A DNA stretch of 64,000 bases from Carnegiea gigantea (taxonomy: Eukaryota; Streptophyta; Magnoliopsida; Caryophyllales; Cactaceae), in the NCBI GenBank assembly GCA_029747015.1, contig JAKOGI010000328.1:295001-359000 (forward strand), in the 5' to 3' direction. The notes under the pieces are model-generated. The model searched no databases. It was not told the DNA's origin and saw only the letters and a program-made list of their open reading frames with translations. Numbering within the stretch: position 1 is the stretch's first letter; every line of letters starts with the position of its first letter. Made by a program: the position numbers and the translations under genes. Positions 1 to 22,765 of this stretch are shown here, in pieces.

Positions 1-23
1 TAAAGCATTATGACCTTTGCCGG

Positions 24-461
24 GAGGATGTGAAGATCATGAAGGAAATGGGATCAGATGCTTGCAGATTCTCATTTTCATGGTCAAGTATATTGCACTG
101 TATGATTATTAATCATACATCATTCACATCTTCAAATTACCAAATCAGTGTGTCTTAATTGGCATAAGCCTACTGTTTCTGACAATTGGATGAACTGATA
201 ACTGGCCGGATGGGAAGCTAAAGAAGGATGTGAACCAGAAGGGAGTTGCATACTATCACAACCTTATCAACGAGCTGTTAACCAATGGTTTGCTTTTACT
301 TCTAGTTGTAAATCTCCCATAAGATTTGGATGGCACATATAATATACCTAGAATTAATTAGTCTCTTTGCATGAAGAATGTCAGGCACGACACCCTTTGT
401 CACTCTCTTCCGTTGGGATCTTCCTCAATTCTTGGACTTGGAGAACGCATATGGTGGTTTC
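24..461 (+). pseudogene. GH1 beta-glucosidase fragment (exons 4-6 only)
   Basis: Three blocks match exons 4, 5 and 6 of the complete beta-glucosidase gene at 10336-15564: 24-99, 210-287 and 384 to about 461. The two introns between them are also clearly alike, so this is a genomic duplicate of a gene very close to that paralogue. It is probably dead. The acceptors before the first two blocks read CGG where the intact gene has CAG. The conserved His of the F-H-W-D-L-P glycone-site motif is Arg. Homology stops after the Y-G-G-F codons of exon 6, and nothing resembling exons 7-13 follows. Exons 1-3 may lie off the left edge, so the 5' side is undetermined. The blocks themselves have no stop codon, which suggests recent decay. 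Confidence 0.8.
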
Positions 462-479
462 GAAGAGGTGCACGACCAA

Positions 480-2485
480 ATATATTTTTCTCTAACGATA
501 ATCAATTTCAGTAAAAATACCGAATGGTTACGGAATGTCTTTAGAGAAAAAAAGGAAGGAAATTGTGTTGGACATATATTTTAAGCTCCAAAGCATCTAT
601 TGTATGTCGATCAGGGAGACTAACTTTTTTTATTTATAAACTTTCCCTTTCATCACTCTCAGTAATGGTGCGATATGAGGGTAGTGAATTTATAATATCA
701 GGGGAAAATAGATTGTGATTATGTGCTTTTGTTAACGTAGCAATTTGCCACAACTCTAGAAAGATGTCAAATAACAAGCTCAATTTAATTTGCAAGTGTG
801 CATTACATCCACATTTATGAGATTAAAAAATGCTCGTTTTTTTGGATTTTTGATGGATCGACAAATTTTGGTTCTGATATATAGAAAAGAATTGGGAGCA
901 GAAAGAAAATCTTCAGATGGTAATTGATAAACATGAAGCAGGCAACCATGAGATTTTTACACCTACCTCCTTGAACTATCATGCATTAATTTTTTAACCA
1001 TGGTCCGTTTTCGTCGTCTTTTTACAAAATAACATTTACCATCAATTAGAATTGATAAGCAGTTTAAATATAAGCGGCAAATTTAATGCTACACTGAAAA
1101 CAATGTTTGGATAAAATAATAAATATTTATATACCATTTTTGGCTTATTTAATATTTGCTAAAAGTCAACTAGAACAATGAAATGGAGGTAGTATTAATT
1201 AATGGAAACTTGATTACAAGTACATGTTTTAAATCTACAATTATTCATTTGTGATTTTCATCAATTATCATTTGGCTTTTTATTAATGAAATGGTTATAT
1301 TTTGTTAAAATAAAGTTCAACGAAAAAAAGTTGAAAAAAATATAAACTTTTTAAAGAGAAATTGAAAAGATATAAACTTAGTTTGGCAGGTATATTTCTT
1401 AGAGTTAGGGTTTTTTTTTTTTTTTTTTAAGGGCCAAAACCGCAAAACCAGATCATTTATTCGGTTAAGCAAACCTGTTTGAAAATCTGGTAACGAATCA
1501 AAAAACCAACAGCCTTTTTCGGTTCTATTATGTTTCGAGGTTTTGAAACAGGCAGTTAACCGAAACGAATCGATAAATTTTTATTAATTTTAGCTTAAGG
1601 CTCTATTGAAATGAAAAATTGAACTCGGACTCTTTTAGTTGGAGCTTGGGTTGAGTTCGGGCCAAATTATTTTTGTTAATGTAGCTTGTTGGTTTGGAAG
1701 AAAGAAACAACAGGGGAACTCCACCAGTCCACTTGCCTTGTGCCCTAATTTGCCTTGCAATGTTGAGTACTTGAGTAATGCGAGTACCCACTGTCTAGTA
1801 TGTACCCACCCACAGCCCAGTGACTGCTATCACTTGTCTTATTTATATGCTCACTTGCATCATTTCTGTATTCCACTTGTCATCTGTTTTCCCCCCTCTA
1901 ACTCAATTTAAGGTTTCATTAAAATTTTTCATGCATATTAATTCAAAATTTCAGACTTAGATTTTTTGTTGATACAGATATATATTGACTCAATTTATTT
2001 GTTTTATTCAAAAATAAGGTATTAACAATTCTTTAAAAAAATTTGATTGTTTGGTTCTAGTAACTAATGAACCAAATCGAAAAAATTGATTAATTAATTG
2101 ACAATCCGGTCCAATTCATGTTCATAGTTTTACGAACCGAAAAATCTGATTAATTAATTTAACAAAACCAAAATCGAATCAAACCGTGAACACTCCCTTA
2201 CTTAGAGAATTAGAGTAGATGTAAATGAATCCGAATATATCAAATATTGTGCCTCATTTAAAAAATTTTTAAAAAAACCTCATCAGAACGGCCCGTTCTA
2301 ATTTTTATTTATTTATGCATACCAAGGGAATCTTGGCTTAGAATACATATGATACATATAATAAAGTTTTGCTTATAATTTACAATATATAATCTAACGT
2401 GGAACCGGAGCTCCATTTTCAAAACGGCCAGCTTATATGTGCAAATTCCGTTTAGACGAGGTGTCGTAATAAACCTCAATTCCAA
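480..2485. other. Intergenic, AT-rich, degraded repeats
   Basis: No gene is supported here. Between about 1440-1600 and 2040-2210 there are CGGTT/AACCGAA-rich stretches like those inside the foldback element at 16936-17457, so these are probably eroded copies of that repeat type. The proximal promoter of the first complete beta-glucosidase should lie just before 2486, but I see no convincing TATA box. Confidence 0.5.
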
Positions 2486-8340
<5,855 letters not shown>

Positions 8341-10250
8341 AAGTTTACCTTTATCTTATGTATACCACGCCAAACTGAATACCACAGACTTCTGCATAGG
8401 TTGGTGGAGTGGGATTGACCGGGGTGTCATCAAATGTACCTCTATTTCTTTGTGGAAATTCTGAAGTTGATATCCTCCCTTTGTCTCCCTCGTTCTTCCC
8501 ATTTCATGAGCCTCAGGAACAAGTTCTTCTGTAGTTGTATTACCTAAGTTTCGTTGCAGTCAATAAAATGGCATTACATTTCACAGTTCAGGTGATCAGG
8601 AAGGCCTTGTTCTGGCATATCTTTTACCTGATTTTGCATATTTTTTCCCCCTTATATTATAAGTCAATTATTTCTTTTTATTTTGGAATTAGGTTGAAGA
8701 CATTCCCAAACCATTTAGTATATTCTCATACTTATACCTTTTTCCCTTTTGCTTTTCCCTCTTTTTTTTGGGGGGGGGGTGTGGTGTGGGGACGTTGGTA
8801 TTTGGCAGTTCTAATTGCTGGTAAAGGTAACTCATGGATCCCGGGGAAGCCTCTCTTTTGAAGACACATTAAGCAAAATGTCTGCTTTAGCTCTGTTGAC
8901 CAGCCAGCTGCTATTTTGTCTTTTCCATCAAAATTTTGGCTACCTTCTCTTTGTGTCATTTATTAGATGCCCTTTCCTCGTTGAGTAAAATAGTGTCTAT
9001 TTCAAATGCAAATGGATTAAACTCTACCTTATCGAGAAGACAGTTGTTAATAAAAGACATCACTTACCGTAGCTGTCAACGAGTATTAGCAAAGTTTTGT
9101 CTCATCTGATTACCGAATATTTCCGATCAAAAGGGAAGGTTTTAAGCGCGGAGTTAAGTTTACCAAATAGTTATGTCACTTTTGTGGGATGCCCCAACAT
9201 AGTTGGATCCGGGCAGTGATTTGGCAAAAATTGTGTGCATTGAATAAACAATTGAATCCATACATTCTGGATTTGGCAATTTTAGTTATTATGTATATAT
9301 ATATTTAAAAAAAAAACCTTATTCAAAATAGGCTAGTAGGTGGCTGATGATTCAAAATAATTAGACATCTATAAATTCCAGTAAAACCGCATCGGACAGC
9401 TCGGACAAAACTAATATAAACACTAAGATTCATTCGGTAGTGGCATTGAAAGTGAACTTATGCTGAGCCATTATTAATTTTTTCCAAGATCTTTTAACTC
9501 TATTTTGCTTGGATTTGAAATTTCCACAGTTGCTTCAAGTTAACTTATATGAAGCCATTATTTATTTTTTCCAGATCTTTTAACTCTATTTGACTTGCTG
9601 GTTCAATTTCCTAGCATTTCCTTACCTGAGCAGTTGTCATTATACCTAGTACTTCTACCTCTCACAGTCATTCGTCAAATAACAGCCATCCTATTTTTGT
9701 CATCACACTTATTCAAAAAACTTCTATCATGTTGTGGTGTTTCTCATGTGATTCCCCACCTCCACCTTCCCTTTTCTCCTTATTTTGGGGTTTCGGGGGT
9801 TTCTCATTAGTGATGCTGTAACCATTCTTAGTGCATTTTTCTTGTGAATTCATCTCCAACCCTCGTAGTAGGGAGAAAAGCTCCAATGGCAAATTCTACT
9901 TCATTACAAAAATTGATATTCAACAACCTTTTAAGCAGTGAAATACTGGACTTGTAGGGAAATTTGCTTCTGACGAAAAACATGAGATGACTAATATGAG
10001 ATTGTCGACATTGTTAAAACAGACAACTAACTTGAAATCGTAGCTTATCGAATACAAATGGAAAAAGGAATGAAAAGCACTAATTTGCATTGTTGAAGTT
10101 ATCATGATTAAGTATGTGTTTCTAGTGCCCATTGCATTTGAGGCATAAAATTGCCCAAAGTGGTTGCTTGTTCTTTAACTTGTCTTGGCTCCATACCAAG
10201 CCCTTTCTGTTTTGTTCGGTGGGAGAGGGTGTTTAGTTCAATTCTGCTTT
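8341..10250. other. Spacer between the two GH1 genes
   Basis: No coding region is seen. A poly(A) signal candidate AATAAA is at 8562-8567, about 220 bases after the stop of paralogue A. Two imperfect direct copies, starting near 9454 and 9542 (period about 88), share the CCATTATT...TTTTTTCCA(A)GATCTTTTAACTCTATTT core. A T8G10 tract is at 8762-8779. Confidence 0.6.
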
Positions 10251-10251
10251 T

Positions 10252-10262
10252 ACTATATATAT
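10252..10262 (+). promoter_or_regulatory. Putative TATA box of GH1 paralogue B
   Basis: ACTATATATAT lies about 75-85 bases upstream of the chosen ATG at 10336. With the usual spacing of about 30 bases this gives a 5' leader of roughly 45-50 bases. Inferred from sequence and spacing only. Confidence 0.5.
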
Positions 10263-10335
10263 CTCTCTAGTACACAATGTTTCATTTGCATAGAGAAGGG
10301 TACCACCTGGGATTGAGTATCCAGTGAGACTTATC

Positions 10336-15564
<5,229 letters not shown>

Positions 15565-15834
15565 CTGACCACATCATGCAGCCTACAATAAATTCTAGCC
15601 TTTGTTTTCTACTAAGAATAGGCAGACAGAGAGATTACATGCCATATATATGTTGCTCCCTTGATTGTGGTGTGGATGAAATCCTCTTTTCATCATGAAT
15701 TTTGAAGTAATTTTGGGTGCAACTAATTGTAGGAGGAAGTCTGGATCCTTAACTTGTACCACAAGGCAGCAATTGATCGACAATTAGTCTGTAATTGATA
15801 TTTTCAAAAGTTCATCTCTATTACGGATTTCAGG

Positions 15835-16216
15835 TGTCTTATGATTGGCGCTTTTTTTGGAATATTCGAAGATGTCTTATCATTGACTCATTTTTTGGAA
15901 TATTTGAAGAAGTTTCATCAAATATCATACTCCCAAGAGTATTGATTTCACAAATATGATACTCTTAAGAGGCTTATTATATTTGTTTATTGTTCCGTTT
16001 AAGATATCCCAAATTATTTACACAGATTTCAAATACATGCATTGAATAATTTTCATTTCAAATACATGCATTGAATAATTTTCATTTCTTACTTCACATG
16101 CGAATATTGATTGTGGCCACTAACGCGTAAGTAACGAGTAATTCGGAAAGGAAAAAATGCAGATGCTTATTGTGGCCACTAACATGTAAGTTAGGAGTAA
16201 TTCGAAACGGAAAAAA
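15835..16216. repeat. Three successive local tandem duplications
   Basis: Just downstream of paralogue B are three separate two-copy tandem repeats: period about 38 from 15835 (TGTCTTAT...GGAATATT), period 29 from 16026 (ATTTCAAATACATGCATTG), and period about 59 from 16111 (TTGTGGCCACTAAC). The sequences are unrelated to one another. Confidence 0.85.
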
Positions 16217-16496
16217 AATAACCTATTCTTACATTACTGAAGTTGTTAACCAATAAATGTCACATTTAGAATTTAACCCTACTCATGTCAATTGGATGAA
16301 ATGTTTAACTCTAAATTGTCTCAAGCATGCAAGCAAGCAAAATAAAGGAAGCGAGGGCAAAAGAGAATTGAATTATAGAAGACATGTAACCCAAAAACCC
16401 TAACTTTCCTTAAATCATGTTAGAACATCATTTACGGAAATATTTACAGTTCAATATGTACAATTCAAACTCAAAATAAGGCAATCCAACCGTTGC

Positions 16497-16775
16497 AATT
16501 GAAATTGTATCAACTTTTTTTTTGGGGGGTAATGGCAAGCAGGTCCTAGTCCATCAGGCCCCCATCTTAGGGGTACCCAATGAGTCTTAACAAACCAAGA
16601 GGTACGGGGTGCCAAAGTCTAAGCACAAAACCCAGAAACCAGGCCCACCGCCGTACACAAAGCACAATTTGCTCCCCCCAAATTCGAACCCGGGAGGATT
16701 GGTTGGACAAGGCAGCTTCCAGCCACACGGGCTGGTGGCTGGAAGCTCTTCAGCAAATTGAAATTGTATCAACTT
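16497..16775 (-). mobile_element. SINE insertion with 20-bp target-site duplication
   Basis: A perfect 20-bp direct repeat, AATTGAAATTGTATCAACTT, flanks the element at 16497-16516 and 16756-16775. The body (16517-16755) lies in reverse orientation. It starts with a T tract and GGGGGG (poly-A tail preceded by CCCCCC on the element strand). Near its other end it has the complement of a Pol III B box (AATTCGAACCC at 16680-16690). The intact duplication points to fairly recent insertion by target-primed reverse transcription. Confidence 0.85.
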
Positions 16776-16927
16776 AGAATACACCACACCCAATACTTTT
16801 GAGTATTGTTCGGAATATACACCAACTCTTCTGCGACTGAAACTGCAAGATTGCTGCCCTCTCTAAATATGGTACTGCAAAGAAACACTAGCATACAACT
16901 GGCCTTCAACTGCTGGAAAAATTGGAT

Positions 16928-17465
16928 CACATGTAAGGGTGTGCAAAAAAATCCGAAACCGAAAACCGAAAAAACCGAACCAAAAAACCGATTAACCGAA
17001 CAAATTTTTCGAAAAAATCGGTTCGGTTACCAAACCGAAAAAAATTTCCATTTTCAGTTCGGTTACGGTTCGGATAATTTGAAAATTCGATTAACCAAAA
17101 TAATTTTATTTTTTAAAAAAATGTACACAAAAAATTAAAAATTTAGGTAAGAAAGTGCGATTTTTTTATTATTTATAAATAGTAACCAAAGTTTAATTTT
17201 TATAAAAAGAACTTAAACATAAAAAATGAAAAATTTACGTAAAAAAGTACATGTTTTTATTATCTGTGGACGGTTAACCAGTAACTGAACCGAAAAATCA
17301 GTTAACCGAACCGAAAAGCCAGTTAACCGACTTTTTCGGTTCGATTACGGTTCGGGTTTTGGACTCACCGAAATTTTCGGTTTACCGAAATTTTCGGCTC
17401 AATTACGGTTCGGAATTTTTTTGAACCGAAAAACCGGTTAACAGATTTTGCATTATTCACATGTA
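16928..17465. mobile_element. Foldback/hAT-like MITE with 8-bp target duplication
   Basis: CACATGTA occurs at 16928-16935 and 17458-17465. The enclosed 522 bases begin AGGGTGTGCAAAA and end TTTTGCATTATT, and are packed with CCGAAAACCGAA and its complement, so both arms can fold back. There is no coding capacity. The 8-bp duplication and AGGGTG start are hAT-like. Related eroded sequence is seen at about 2040-2210 and 54690-54815. Confidence 0.7.
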
Positions 17466-17762
17466 CTGAATGGATCTGCAATATTCATTGAAATGAATTA
17501 TTGGGTTACAACAAATAATGAAAAATTATGGGCACCTAAAACCTAGCTAATATACATACAAATTCCAGCTTTTCAAAAGCCATCCCACCCCAGCTACTAC
17601 AACAAAAGCAGTGCAGACAACTCTACAGGAATTCTGCAACAATGAACCAGTGGAAATCCCCAAACATCTTCTTTTACTTACTGTGAAGCGAGCAATTTGC
17701 ATCAAAAATAGCCACTCTGCTTCAAAGAGAAATCTCACTGGTTGGTGGTGCTAAGAAATCGC

Positions 17763-17868
17763 ATTCTTCCTGAAAGAAGCCAGCTTCCTTGTGAAGGCTA
17801 CGAGAGCAGCTTCGGATTCTTCCTGAAAGAAGCCAGCTTCCTTGTGAAGACTAGGAAAGCAGCTTCGG
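17763..17868. repeat. 53-bp tandem duplication just past the TIR1-like stop
   Basis: Two near-identical 53-base copies (17763-17815 and 17816-17868) both contain TTCTTCCTGAAAGAAGCCAG and CTTCCTTGTGAAG. They lie immediately 3' of the TIR1-like coding region, so they are probably in its 3' UTR. The multiples of CTTCC/GGAAG can form small hairpins. Confidence 0.85.
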
Positions 17869-17881
17869 ACCATTAGGACGA

Positions 17882-20800
17882 CTACAGTGGCGATCCTGAA
17901 TCTTCACTAATCGTCCAGACAAATTCTGGGGAGTCAGATCTGGGCCCCACGATCGACCTGTAAATATAAAGCTTCTCAACAGGGTAATCATCTGGCCTAG
18001 AGTCCGGGTGCCCTCTCTCATCCATAACCTCAACATTCAACCTCGGCATCTTCCTGCCTAGAAATTTACATTCCTCATAATTCACCAGGCATGAAGACAT
18101 CCAAAGGGATCGCATTGTCTCCAGCTTTGCTGCATTTGCCAACAGTGCCCTACCTCCAAGTGGGCAATCCCTAATTTCGAGCTTTCTGAGGTTCTTGCAA
18201 CCTGCGAGGATATAATGGAGTCCCAGATCGCTTTTTCCGGCAAAGGCCAGGGAAAGCATCTCAAGCTTTTTAGCATATTTCCTGATGTACTCAAAAACAC
18301 GGTCAGTAAGTAGGCCAGAGAGAGAAAGCCGGGTTAGATTCTTGCAGTGCTCGACAATGGCTCCAAACCCATCGTCCAATGGTTGGTTGGTTAGGTAGTC
18401 GGGGCATTGGGGATCGATAATGCAAAGGCGAAACCGGGTCAAGTTGGGTCGGCTCTTGGCAATGGTTATTAATGCTTCATTGGACATCTGCCGGCAAAAG
18501 TAGAGAACCGACTGAAGTTTAGGGCAACCACTGGCAACAGAAACCAGACCTTCTTCGGTCAAGCAGACATTCGGCTCTTGAACATATGGCTCAGAGGGAA
18601 AGACCCGCAGCTCCCGAAGGTGCTTGCAGCATTCTGCAAGTACTTCAAGGCCACTGTCTTCAATATAATCAAGAACCTGCCATGTGCACGCATTGACATT
18701 ATGAGAGATTAAAAGGGGGATCCTTTATGACATACAGAAGATATTAGGTACCTTAAGGACAAGATCTTCGGACCTTTTATGGATTTTTATCTAGGTCCAA
18801 CAGAAACAACCGTTCTACAGTTCAAGCGTCAGGGTTAAGGCAGATAACATCTTAATTCAATCCCATCCCCAACCCACCCAGCGCCCCCCCCCCCCCAAAA
18901 AAAGGGAAAGGGGGGAAAGATGTGGCAAACGAGGACTCTGGTGCTTTGGTTTGGTATTTTGGGGTTTCACGTAATTAAATGAGCTTAAAATACTCAGCAT
19001 CCATGACTGATAATCTTCAGTAGCTAATAACTACAAACTCTCCCATAATATCTCAAAGTCATGTTTAACGACGAGGCAACAAAAAATCAGAAAGCAGAAC
19101 AATATTAATGGTCGAATGGTACGATGTGGGAGTAAAGCAGAATATGAATCAGCCTGAGTTTGTAGGCTAATCATTTATAGCGTGGAGGTCCAGCAAAAGT
19201 TATGAGCGCACCCAGAGGCACTGGAGATTCTGGCAATGACTTAGTAGTTTGATCAAGTCAGGGGAGTGAATCGTCGCATAACTGAGGTTCAAAGACATAA
19301 GGCCTGAGCACAAAGGATAAAGAACTGGAAGATAGGTTGGGATCGCATCATGAAGCCCTGAAAGACTCTTCAATCCCTTGCATCCTACGAAAGCCCTCGA
19401 GAGCTTCGCATAAGCTTCATTACTAAGGTCTGTCCCAAACAAGCCTGTGCCAAAATCAACCAATTGTGGAGCCTTCTCCAGGAGAATTGAGAACTTCTCA
19501 AAGGAGACTGAACGATTTAGCCGAAGTGATTTGAGATTTGGACATCTGCTCACTAAACGTTCCCGAGCAGAGAACCGAAGATCGGAGATGAGACAGGAAA
19601 CATTGAGAGATTCGAGTAACGTATACGAATCTGGAAAATTGCTGATCCAATTCCCACCAAAGTCATCTACTTCACTCTCACACAAGTCAAGAGTTCTCAA
19701 ATTCCTGTACGATTAGAAACAGTTATAGGAAAGGGAACATTTAAATTAAGAAATCCTAAATTAAAATAAGACAAAAGATGTTCTGCAAGATAGAACTTGA
19801 AAGTTTTCACCAAATTTCAGATCATCCCATCCACCAGGAATAAATCATTAATAGGATGACAGATGATGCTCGTGAGCAAAAATTTGAAATTAAGATATTC
19901 ATATTCAAGAATCTGCAACGCAACCAGAAATATTCTGGAAACAGACAAAAAGCACACAACCAAATATTGTTCTTTAGATTTAGCAGCGTCACAAAATAAA
20001 ACAATATCCAGGCCCTGTTTGACAAACTAGCAAACCGTTGTTAGCTGTTTAAATTAGTTGTTTGCCATTTGAATTAGCTGTTTACATTAGCTATTTGAAT
20101 TAGTTATAAGAAGTGTATGATAAAATTAGCTGTTTTTTAAAAAAAATATTTAGTAAAATTTCATTCATGCCCTTACCTCTAAATTACTTTTTAATTAAAA
20201 TAACTTTTTCATTTATTAACTGTCTTATTTCTTTCAAAAAGAATTAAATTGATATCATATGTACAAATCAACTTTATTGATAAAACCTTAATTGGTTACT
20301 AGTTGTACATAAATTGTATTCTTATTAATCTTATTTTCTTTTCAACTTGTGTATATCTACATGATACTTATGCCTTAAAATATTATTTTGTTATTTGCTA
20401 GATATTTTATTGTTATGAATTGAAACTTATCTAATGATTTAATCTTTGATATATCAAATTTTAAAAACACACAACATCAAATATGACTACAAAAGACTCA
20501 TGGCACATGGTGTAATTTTTTCAAATTGTTGGATAGTTATGTTTTTTTCCCATAAAAAGTTATTCCCAAAAGGCTAATAGAAATAGCCTTTTGAGAAAGA
20601 GTTGTTTGGGCCAAAACAGCTCTTCCAAATAGCGCTTAAATCAAACACTAGTTCAGCTATTTTGATGAATCAAAACAGCTAAAACCCCCCAAAAGGTTCT
20701 TTTTTCCAAAAAGCTCATACAACCAAACACCCCGACATAAAGAAAACAACTTTCAAAGCCAGCATCTGATAAGGTCACGCAAAGTCCAAAATGCAACCAT

Positions 20801-22703
20801 CAAAAATAGAAAACAAACCACCAAAAAAGAGTGGTCCATAAAATGAAAAGAAGGCTAAAGCAATGGCAATGACAGATAGTGACCTTCCCATACAGGCCCA
20901 ACTCAGGAACCCAACACTGAAACACAAATTAAAATCTTAAATGCCACAACAAACCTCAAGAACAGGTCAAATTATAATACAATCAATCAGAAATAGCTGT
21001 CTTGAGAGCTACATTCATACATCTGGGAAAATAAAGTATCGCATATTCTACAGAAAAATGAGAAAATAGAGAAGGGGAAACTTCCATTTAAACATAATCA
21101 CATATTCTAATGCCAGCAATGCCTGCTAAACGCTTCTCATAGACATAGCAATCACCTATGGTCCTATGCCAATATTCAAAGCAACCAAAATCCTGAGATA
21201 CTTTGCGGTCCATTTCAGGAAAAAAGCCCAATCTTTCCTCATGGCCACGCCATTTTAAAAGAACACCACAATAGACAATGATGCCACCAAATGTCTCACT
21301 CTTTCTTTACTACTTTAGGCTAGTGCTAGTACTAAGAGCTAATACAAATTGGAAAGATTAAGCAATTAAAAATGAAAATACATGCTAAGATCACATTTAG
21401 TCAATTAACTAGAAATATGTACTGCAAATTAGACAAAACACAGATAAAATAAGATCCAATTTGACAACCAAATTTCGAGTCTTTAGTGCCAGTAGTCAAG
21501 ATAAAAACAAATCATTTCCCAGAAAGACCAATTACTAAGTGATCTACATCAACAGCCAAAGTCAAAACAAGCTACAAAATCAAATCTTCAATAAAGGTGC
21601 CAAAAAGAACAATGCATAATTTCCCTAACTAACCTTCATAGTTGTGATAGACACTTAAAACTCAATAGACAAAACCAGAAATTAGCACAATAGAATGAAG
21701 TGTAATGCTAATGAGCGGTGGCAGAACCCACATTTCAAACAAGCAACCAAGTCAACTTCTTCCCCATAGATCACAAGCAAGCAGAATAGCACCAACACAA
21801 CATATAATCTCCAACCAAAATAACACCCCCAAAAAAAAAAAAAAACAAAACCCAGTCGCCAAAATTGAAATCAAAAACTAAAAGCCAAAGTTTTCAATCA
21901 ATGACAACGACAAAAAGGATAATTGACAAGGAAATTTTATCCAAAATTCATCAAAAATAGAAAGAGACTATGAATTAGCCAATAAAAAACACGTGAATCA
22001 ATAAACCGACCGAAACCCAGAAGCCAAAACCAAACAGATACAGTGTCAGAGCCCCCCCCCCCCAAAAAAAAACAGCTTAATTCACAGTTAGTTCATCAAA
22101 ACCACCAAAATAAACTGCTCCAGCCAAACAATTTAAAAGAAACCCAAAGTAAATAACAATTTTTTATTTAAAAAAAATCGAATACCTGCAATTGGCAGCA
22201 ATGGCGGCCAACCCATTAGTGGAGAAACCTTCGCAAGAGCACAAAACCAAAACCCTAAAATTCCGAAACTTCTTCGCAATCAATTCTAGGGCCTCATCAG
22301 AGACCACCATCCTCTTCAATCTGATTTCCTCGAGCGCAGGGTACGCCGCAGCAAACGCCGCAATCCACGGGTAAGCGTGGGCCCCCCACCCCTCGGGAAC
22401 AAGACTGAAGTCAGAGAAATGAGGCTTGCCCTTTATAGCCACCGATCGGAGGTCCCTGAACCGTCGGATCACGATCGGAGGGCTGACAGCGTAGCAATTT
22501 CCGATGAAGAGACGGCGGCGACACCACCGTTCGATCTCGTACCAGGCCTTGCAAACGAGTGAGACCGAGTTGAGGTCCGAGTCCGACTCGATGAAGGAGA
22601 GTACGTGCTCCAGAACTTCCTCGGGGAAGGAAGACCAAGACGACGCCGTTTCGGAGGGTTTCAGGGATTTTGGTAAGGGGGATACAGGGGATTCTGCCTC
22701 CAT
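17882..22703 (-). CDS. TIR1-like: TIR1/AFB-family auxin receptor F-box protein, 601 aa
   Basis: F-box and leucine-rich-repeat subunit of an SCF ubiquitin ligase that binds auxin and recruits Aux/IAA repressors in the nucleus. Exons on the minus strand: 22703-22186, 19704-19212 and 18676-17882, with the two intron positions of Arabidopsis TIR1. The F-box is at about residues 26-65 (F-P-E-E-V-L-E-H-V). Auxin-pocket landmarks are present: K-G-K-P-H-F (His95/Phe96, matching TIR1 His78/Phe79), T-R-F-R-L-C and L-S-L-S-G-L-L-T-D. The C terminus (N-V-E-V-M-D-E-R-G...D-S-R-P) resembles TIR1 more than AFB2/3 or AFB4/5. It has an extra Ser/Pro-rich N terminus of about 24 residues before the F-box, so the AFB6 clade is possible. 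ATG 22703 was chosen because the longer in-frame upstream Met would add low-complexity sequence read through a CT repeat. A miR393 site lies in exon 3. Confidence 0.95.
18100..18121 (-). promoter_or_regulatory. miR393 target site in the TIR1-like mRNA
   Basis: The + strand reads TCCAAAGGGATCGCATTG, identical to the first 18 nucleotides of the known plant miR393, so the minus-strand mRNA is fully complementary over the seed and cleavage region. It overlaps the codons for E-T-M-R-S-L-W-M-S-S, the position known in Arabidopsis TIR1, AFB2 and AFB3. It implies post-transcriptional control by miR393. Confidence 0.93.
20008..20735. mobile_element. Non-autonomous MITE in intron 1 of the TIR1-like gene
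   Basis: The left end GGCCCTGTTTGACAAAC and the complement of the right end (GGGGTGTTTGGTTGT) are related inverted termini. The left arm is rich in TTAGCTGTTT repeats and the right arm in their complements (AACAGCTAAAA). There is no coding capacity. Relatives are at about 24826-25216 and 56666-56993. Exact ends and target duplication are unresolved. Confidence 0.6.
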
Positions 22704-22741
22704 CGTTGGGAACAATGAGGAGAGTAGATCTAGCTTCGGAT

Positions 22742-22765
22742 GAGAGAGAGAGAGAGAGAGAGAGC
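22742..22765 (-). repeat. (CT)n in the TIR1-like 5' leader
   Basis: A GA run on +, hence CT on the gene strand, ends about 40 bases upstream of the ATG. Pyrimidine-rich runs are common in plant 5' leaders, so this is probably transcribed. Confidence 0.7.

Noticed and set aside
10324..10335. GTG as an earlier start for GH1 paralogue B
   Set aside because: Plant nuclear genes rarely start at GTG, and the ATG at 10336 gives a normal signal peptide.
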